A stretch of DNA of 64,000 nucleotides from positions 620,001-684,000 of the forward strand of contig WHVD01000012.1 of the NCBI GenBank assembly GCA_015178975.1. The letters are read 5' to 3'. Origin of the DNA: Hysterangium stoloniferum. Lineage: Eukaryota; Basidiomycota; Agaricomycetes; Hysterangiales; Hysterangiaceae. The notes beneath the pieces are model-generated. The model was not told where the DNA came from. It saw nothing but the letters and a program-made list of their open reading frames with translations, and did not search any database. The translations under genes were made by a program, and so were the position numbers. Of this stretch, positions 58,640 through 64,000 are shown one piece after another; the first letter of the stretch is position 1; every line of letters starts with the position of its first letter.

Positions 58640-61250
58640 AATTAATACTTCATCAAATGAGGCATCTGTAAGGGGACATTCTACTGTATTCTTTCTCTCT
58701 AATTTCTGTCATGTCTATACTTGCTAACCCTTAGAGGTTATTTGTATATTATCTCCTGTGATTTTCTCATATTCTTCAAAGAGCTATTCTACCCTCTAGG
58801 AATATTCTAAGGTAGAGTATACTGTATAGGTAGTTAGTGCCTGTTTAAGTTGAGCCACCAGTCTATTTTTAGACACCCCATGTCTTGGAGCACTAGCAGA
58901 GATGCCCCCCTTATCCTTTTCTCTTTGGATATCCCTCTGCTAGTCTTGTGAGAGTACCTGTTAGGACCACCATTGTTTGGACCCCTAAAGGTTGTTTAGA
59001 CTCAATACCCTTTATCATCTCACTGTTGGAACCCCCACCCATGGTATCACTGCTCACACTGCCCCTGACACTTGTTTCACTATGGTTTGACCCTTAGTTT
59101 TCCATTCCATCTCTATCCCATTCACTCCATCACACTTGCTGCCTCAGACCTTTTTAGTATTGTTTAGTACTTTACATTTAATCTCCCCACCTTGTAATCA
59201 ATTTCTTATGATCTGTTTCACCCTTCACTTCCTTGATTGGCCCTCTGGTCATCTGTTTCAATGTGGTACAAAGCTCTCTTCATGTATGCTACAATCCTTA
59301 GTTCGAAAATTGACTTACATAGATTACCCTCTACTAGTTCTCAGTCTCTTTCCTCCTTTCTCAATACTCTCAAAGATGTTTTCAGCAAGCCATGAACTCT
59401 TACCTTACAAATCTTAGTATTTCAGTCCACCAGTCAATTGAGCTAAGTGTTGATCTTCATCTTCATTGTACTATCCACTCTGTTTGAAATACTGGAGCAC
59501 CCTAACAGTTCATGTGAGGGTGCAACATACAAGTTGAAGCCAAGCTCCACTACATTTATAGAGTTGGACCTCCTGACTAGTACAATCTCTATCATTGGCC
59601 CTCCAATTAACTCATTTCATATCATTGGCCCTCTGACATAGAGCCTCCCTCCCCATTTTGTTTAAATCTTAACAGTACCACAGGACCTGTTAGAGGTAGC
59701 CCTTACAGCATCTGTACTCAATATTGTTGAATAATTCTTCAATTGTTATTTGACTTTTATCAAGAGAAATTTGATTCATGTCAATGCCACAAGACCATTG
59801 GCAGTGAAAATTTCCATTTGTGGTAATTATTGCCTGAGAGTTTTAAAATGCTCACAAGTAAGGTATCAATGTTGGACATAAGAAGTTAATGAGATAGTAT
59901 TAGTAGATGCAGGTTTTTAAAGCAATAGGGTGCGGCCCATAACCTGTAAAGATTGTACAGTGTTTTGAAAATGGACAAAGTTTAGTTCAGATTACCAAGC
60001 TACTGTAAAGTACTACATAGCTGAGCATTCATCAAATAAACTACATTTAGTATAGTATAACCAAAAGGAGCACAGCAAGACCATGAGCATCCTCAATGGC
60101 TTGCAACACAATACTATGAATTCCAAAAAATACTGCTGACAATACAATTCAAATTACAATTTGTTTAGAGTTGGAATACAGTAGGTGTTATTCAAGAATG
60201 AATGCCTTGTCACAATTGTCACAAGGCCAAGGCCTGTTAGCTTGAGTTGGTAGTCAAAGAACCAATCAAGGCCACAAGGTTAGATATCTGTTGTATTGAG
60301 TAGTTCAAGTAGATCAATAGTTGCGATCAGTGGTGGACAATGGTGACAAAATTTGGACTGAGCTAGAACAGAAAAGGGCATGTGATGTATTAGCTTTAAT
60401 ACTATCTTCTGAAAAAGGAGTCCAATGCTCTATCAAAATGTGCAAATACTCATTTCACTGCAAGGTAAAATAATTTAAGTATTTGATATTAATCAGTGGC
60501 AGCCTGAATAGACTTAGAACCCCTGAAGTCAAGAGTTTACTTGAATATATGCACCCTACTTTGCAAAGAAGGTTTTGAGAGCTGCTTTTGCAAGCTGTTC
60601 TTTTTCTGTGAAAACAACTACTAAAATATGAATAACAATTCACTGATTCCAAAACTAGATTTGACTTCAATTCTAGCTAGTTTATATATATTTTATACTA
60701 TTTATCAAACAGTAAAAATACTTATAAACAGGTCAAAAGATTAGATATAGAATAAAAACACTATTTGGCTAATATATGCTTTATTTATGTACACTAACCT
60801 ACAGGGCCTACTGTGATACTAACTTATCAGGATCTTAATGTAGTCTTAAGGATCTTGCAAAGATATTCTCAGTATTTATTTATGCTTAAAACCAGGTAGA
60901 AATTAGAAATGTATTCCTAATCTCAATATAACATTAAATAATTCTATAGTAATTTATTAATTACTATTTAAAGGCCAACAGCTCAACTAGAGGTGGCAAT
61001 GGGGATTAGATTATATCAGCAGCTCAACTAGAGGTGACTAAGTGTTTGTATGTATTTGTCCAACAGCCCAACTAGGGGTGGAATATAACTGCTGCTGCAG
61101 TGGCACACTGATGTGGCTGATAAAATGTAGTAAAGATGTCTGATAAGATGTTTATTCAAGGCTGGAGCTGAGCTCCTTATATACATTTTAGTCTGAGACA
61201 TTTTAGAAGATTCTACAATATTCTATCTACTGTTTGTACCTATTTGTAAC
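58640..61250. other. AT-rich decayed repeat region
   Basis: No intact gene. Short open frames (for example 59136-59417) lack domains. A motif CAGCTCAACTAGAGGTG occurs about three times between 60978 and 61078. It is likely old retrotransposon sequence, but I cannot assign a family. Confidence 0.35.
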
Positions 61251-61620
61251 TGTTATACAGTACCTCAAAACTACTGGAATATTCCAGGAGTTTATGCTAT
61301 ATTCTGAAATAGCATATATGTGACAGTATTTTCCTGTGCATCATGCCAGGTGCATGTTTCATATATCATGTCACATACTAAGTAGCCATCTGTCTCCCAG
61401 TTTGATACTATTATATAGTTATTATATTTATTATAAATGTAATACTATTTTATGTTAAGTTTGTCCTAGTCACATGATTGGTACAAAGCCTTATTGATTA
61501 TCTGCAAATAAGGTTTTGTTTAGTCATGTGACCTATCAAAATTATATATATACATATATATACATAGCTGTTCACTTTCTAGTTCAACAACATTCTCACA
61601 ACTCAACATTCTACACCATG

Positions 61621-63446
61621 AAAGCTCTTACTCCTGCTCAGGTTAGCCACATTCTCACTTTGCTCAATAAGGGCAAGTCTGCTTCTCAGATCTCTGCAAT
61701 CACTGGCAGTGGTCTGTCTACTATATCCAGAATTTGCTTTACCCATTGCCCATCGCTTGCCAAAGCACCTGGTGGCAGTCCATGCAAGCTTTCTCCCTCA
61801 GATATTCATTATTCCATCCAACAAATCACTTCTCAGAAGGCAGAACATGCCACTGAGGTCACCAAAATCCTTCAAAATATGACTGGAGAGTCCATTTCAG
61901 TGAAGACTGTTCATAGAGCACTCAAGATGGCTGGAATGAGGGCTGTGGTGAAGAGAAAAAGGTCTTTACTCACTAAAAGGCATAGGAAGGCAAGGATGGA
62001 CTTTGCTCTGAAGGACTGGACTGTGGATGATTGGAAGAAGGTTGTTTGGTCAGATGAGACAAAAATCAATCATTTGGGGTCAGATGGAAGGAAGTAGGTG
62101 TGGAAAAGGACAGGAGAGGGGCTCAGTGATAGGGTGGTTGAGGGTACAGTCAAGTTTGAAGGAGGAAATCTAATGTTGTGGGGCTGTATGTTGTGGGAAG
62201 GACCAGGATATTCCACCAAGATTGATGGAAGGATGGATGCTGACCTTTATTTTAGCATTCTGGAAGATGAACTTCAAGCAACCATGGAGTATTATGGCAA
62301 GAGCACAGAAGATGTGGTCTTTCAGCAAGACAATGACCCCAAACACAAGAGCAAGAAGGCCACCAATTGGTTTAAAGACAATGGATTTGTGGTCACGGTA
62401 TGGCCACCTCAGTCTACTGACCTTAATCCAATTGAACACCTCTGGTATTACCTCAAAAAGAGGCTGGGAGAGTATGAAGTAGCACCCAAGAGTATCCATG
62501 AGTTGTGGGAGAGGGTTGGAGAAGATGTTATGACCGGACAATCCCGCCGGACTCCGGGCACTAACCCGTATGCCCCCACGCGCTACAAGCACCAATCGTC
62601 TGTTTATAGGATTTCCCGCCCGGACTCCGTTATGTCAAGACTCGTTACGTTTGACCTCATTACGACACATATCAGTCACCGGACTTTCCCCGGACTCCGT
62701 CTCTGTCTATGTCCGTCTTTGTCCCACGCATCAGTCACCGGTCCCCGCTTAGAATCCCGTTACCGCTCTAATCGAGCCCCGTTCCCGTTTTAGTCAAATG
62801 ACCTGTCACGATTTAGGACTCTGCTCCCGCTCCGTTTCCCGTTATGGGTTATGCTTTGTCACGATTCGGACTCCGCTCCGTTCCGTTCCGTTCCTAACAC
62901 CAATTTGGTGTTTACTATTCCCGTTTCATGTTTTGTTAGTTTCGTTTCGCCATTACTGGATTTGGTATGTCATTCACTCCATGGTCTATATAAACTGGCA
63001 GATGTTGTACATACAATCCAGTCAGAAAATTAGCTTAGATTCCCCCCAGTAATCTAATACATTTTCCTCTCTAAACCCTACTCTTATCAGACCGCTCGCA
63101 CTAGTCGGAGCCCACGGGCTCCGGCGCATCTATCTCTCTCAAACCAACTCGACTCACGACCCACGACCCACGACCCCCGACTTACGACCTACGACCCACG
63201 AACCCCGCCCGGACTCCCCTGGATCCCCGTCCGTCCATTTAAAATTGGACAACACGATCTAGCGAGGGCGCAGCCTATAAGCTGAAGCCAAGTCCTACCG
63301 GATATCCCGCGGGTTTCTCCGGAAACCCGGCCTGTGTGTGTATCCTAACAGAAGATCCCTGCCTCTACTTGTCAGAACTTGATAGAGAGCATGCCTAGAA
63401 GGGTTGAGGCTGTTTTGAAGGCCAAGGGAGACTATACCAAGTACTA
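61621..63446 (+). pseudogene. Tc1/mariner transposase 3, split by a solo LTR
   Basis: MKALTPAQVSHILTLLNKG, then HTH (SASQISAITGSGLSTISRI), then WSDETKINHLGSDGRK and an in-frame TAG at 62095-62097. It continues: VFQQDNDPKHKSKKATNWF (second Asp) and PPQSTDLNPIEHLW (third acidic residue). After 62525 an LTR is inserted; the C-terminal end resumes at 63351 and stops at TAG 63444-63446 (tail KAKGDYTKY). The frame also shifts near the insertion. The catalytic core is otherwise complete, so decay is recent. The open frame runs about 85 codons into the LTR. Confidence 0.87.
62521..63355 (+). mobile_element. Solo LTR of the chromovirus 2 family with GAAGA duplications
   Basis: LTR proper is 62526-63350 (825 bp), in the opposite orientation to chromovirus 2. 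Starts TGTTATGACCGGACAATCC, has TATATAAACTGGCAG and AGTCAGAAAATTAGC, and ends GTGTGTATCCTAACA. GAAGA at 62521-62525 and 63351-63355 is the target duplication. A solo LTR with intact duplications means insertion followed by LTR-LTR recombination. Confidence 0.92.
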
Positions 63447-63469
63447 GATTGTTTGATTTGTGTTTTTTT

Positions 63470-63684
63470 ATACCAGGGACAAAACCCTTCCAATGTGATT
63501 TTGTAGTTATTTTATTTATAGCATGGGAAATACCAATGCTTATGTCATAATATTTTAAGGGCATATAAATAACATATAGACCTAACCAACCACCAAATGT
63601 CAGGTCTGTATCTACAGTGGTTCTTGAGTTATTCAAGAATCTTTGCATAACTAAAAATCATTGGAAGGGTTTTGTCCCTCACTG
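63470..63684. repeat. Right terminal inverted region of Tc1 element 3
   Basis: Inner CAGGGACAAAACCCTTCCAATG (about 63475-63496) faces outer CATTGGAAGGGTTTTGTCCC followed by TCACTG (ending 63684, then TA). The same inner/outer arrangement is seen in Tc1 element 2 and the MITE. A matching left end was not found upstream of 61621, so the element may be truncated there. Alternatively, this is an independent 210-bp MITE. Confidence 0.6.
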
Positions 63685-63689
63685 TATTA

Positions 63690-64000
63690 GGGACAGAACA
63701 GAATGGGAGCAGGGTCCGAAACATGACAGGTTATTTGACCATAATGGGAGTGGGGTTCTATGCTCTGTTAGAGAGGTTCCAAGAGTCCAGTCAGAGTCTG
63801 GTTTTGGGCACAGAGAGTTGGGTATAAACAGGTTGTTGTGCGGGTCCGGCAGAGTCCGAGGACTGGTGCATGAGTCAGATATAGACAGGTTGACATGTGG
63901 GTCCAGTGGAGTCCAATGACTGTGGGAGCAGGGCTCTATGCTCTGTTAGAGGGGTTCCAGGAGTCTGGTCAGAGTCCGGTGACAGGCACAGAGAGTCGGG
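63690..64000 (+). mobile_element. Diverged partial LTR related to chromovirus 2, cut by the window end
   Basis: GAACAGAATGGGAGCAGGGTCCGAA and GTGACAGG/ATTTGAC-type landmarks match the LTR middle segment. An internal tandem duplication is visible: GCTCTGTTAGAGRGGTTCC, AGTC, CAGAGAGT occur at about 63751-63830 and again at 63935-63999. Confidence 0.6.

Overview
This is a eukaryotic window, almost certainly from an Agaricomycete (mushroom-forming basidiomycete). The genes have many short introns (about 46-65 nt). The gene families are typical of that class: a NACHT STAND protein, a DUF6535 membrane protein, a WW-domain membrane protein, and chromodomain Ty3/gypsy, Copia and Tc1/mariner elements. 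About half of the window is mobile DNA. I found no tRNA, rRNA or CRISPR array.

Layout. 1-3044 (-): NACHT NTPase gene that runs off the left edge. 3170-3660: GC-rich degenerate minisatellite. 4121-8040 (+): DUF6535 protein whose C-terminal half is 12 HEAT repeats. 8373-11399 (+): a second gene made almost only of HEAT repeats. In both genes nearly every repeat is one 117-nt phase-1/phase-1 exon followed by one nearly identical 49-nt intron. This 166-bp exon-intron satellite is the most striking structure here. 11584-12395: broken Tc1 element, cut by chromovirus 1 (12396-23871, -), which carries a long unknown accessory ORF region. 24382-26545: decayed OrsD-like gene. 26999-35128 (-): chromovirus 2, nearly intact, flanked by AATTG target duplications, with a likely self-priming site and an antisense, spliced Zn2Cys6-type gene. 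35363-36117: diverged solo LTR. 36640-39725: gag-only Copia-type element (GAATG duplications) interrupted by a Tc1 element.

40.9-54.1 kb is the main host gene island. It holds a WW-domain membrane protein, two tandem copies of a quinone-oxidoreductase-like MDR gene separated by a gypsy fragment, an Hsp110/SSE1 chaperone and a GNAT acetyltransferase. 54.1-64 kb is gene-poor: an alpha/beta-hydrolase relic, a foldback palindrome, a MITE, LTR relics, and a Tc1 transposase split by a solo LTR of the chromovirus 2 family (GAAGA duplications).

The chaperone and metabolic genes look like ordinary single-copy genes. The NACHT, DUF6535/HEAT and hydrolase relic belong to the fast-evolving repertoire associated with fungal self/non-self recognition. 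They sit beside CpG-decayed, and therefore probably methylated, transposons. The two gypsy LTR pairs differ almost only by CpG to TpG/CpA transitions. Exon coordinates were read by eye from splice consensus and frame continuity; no transcript or database evidence was available.
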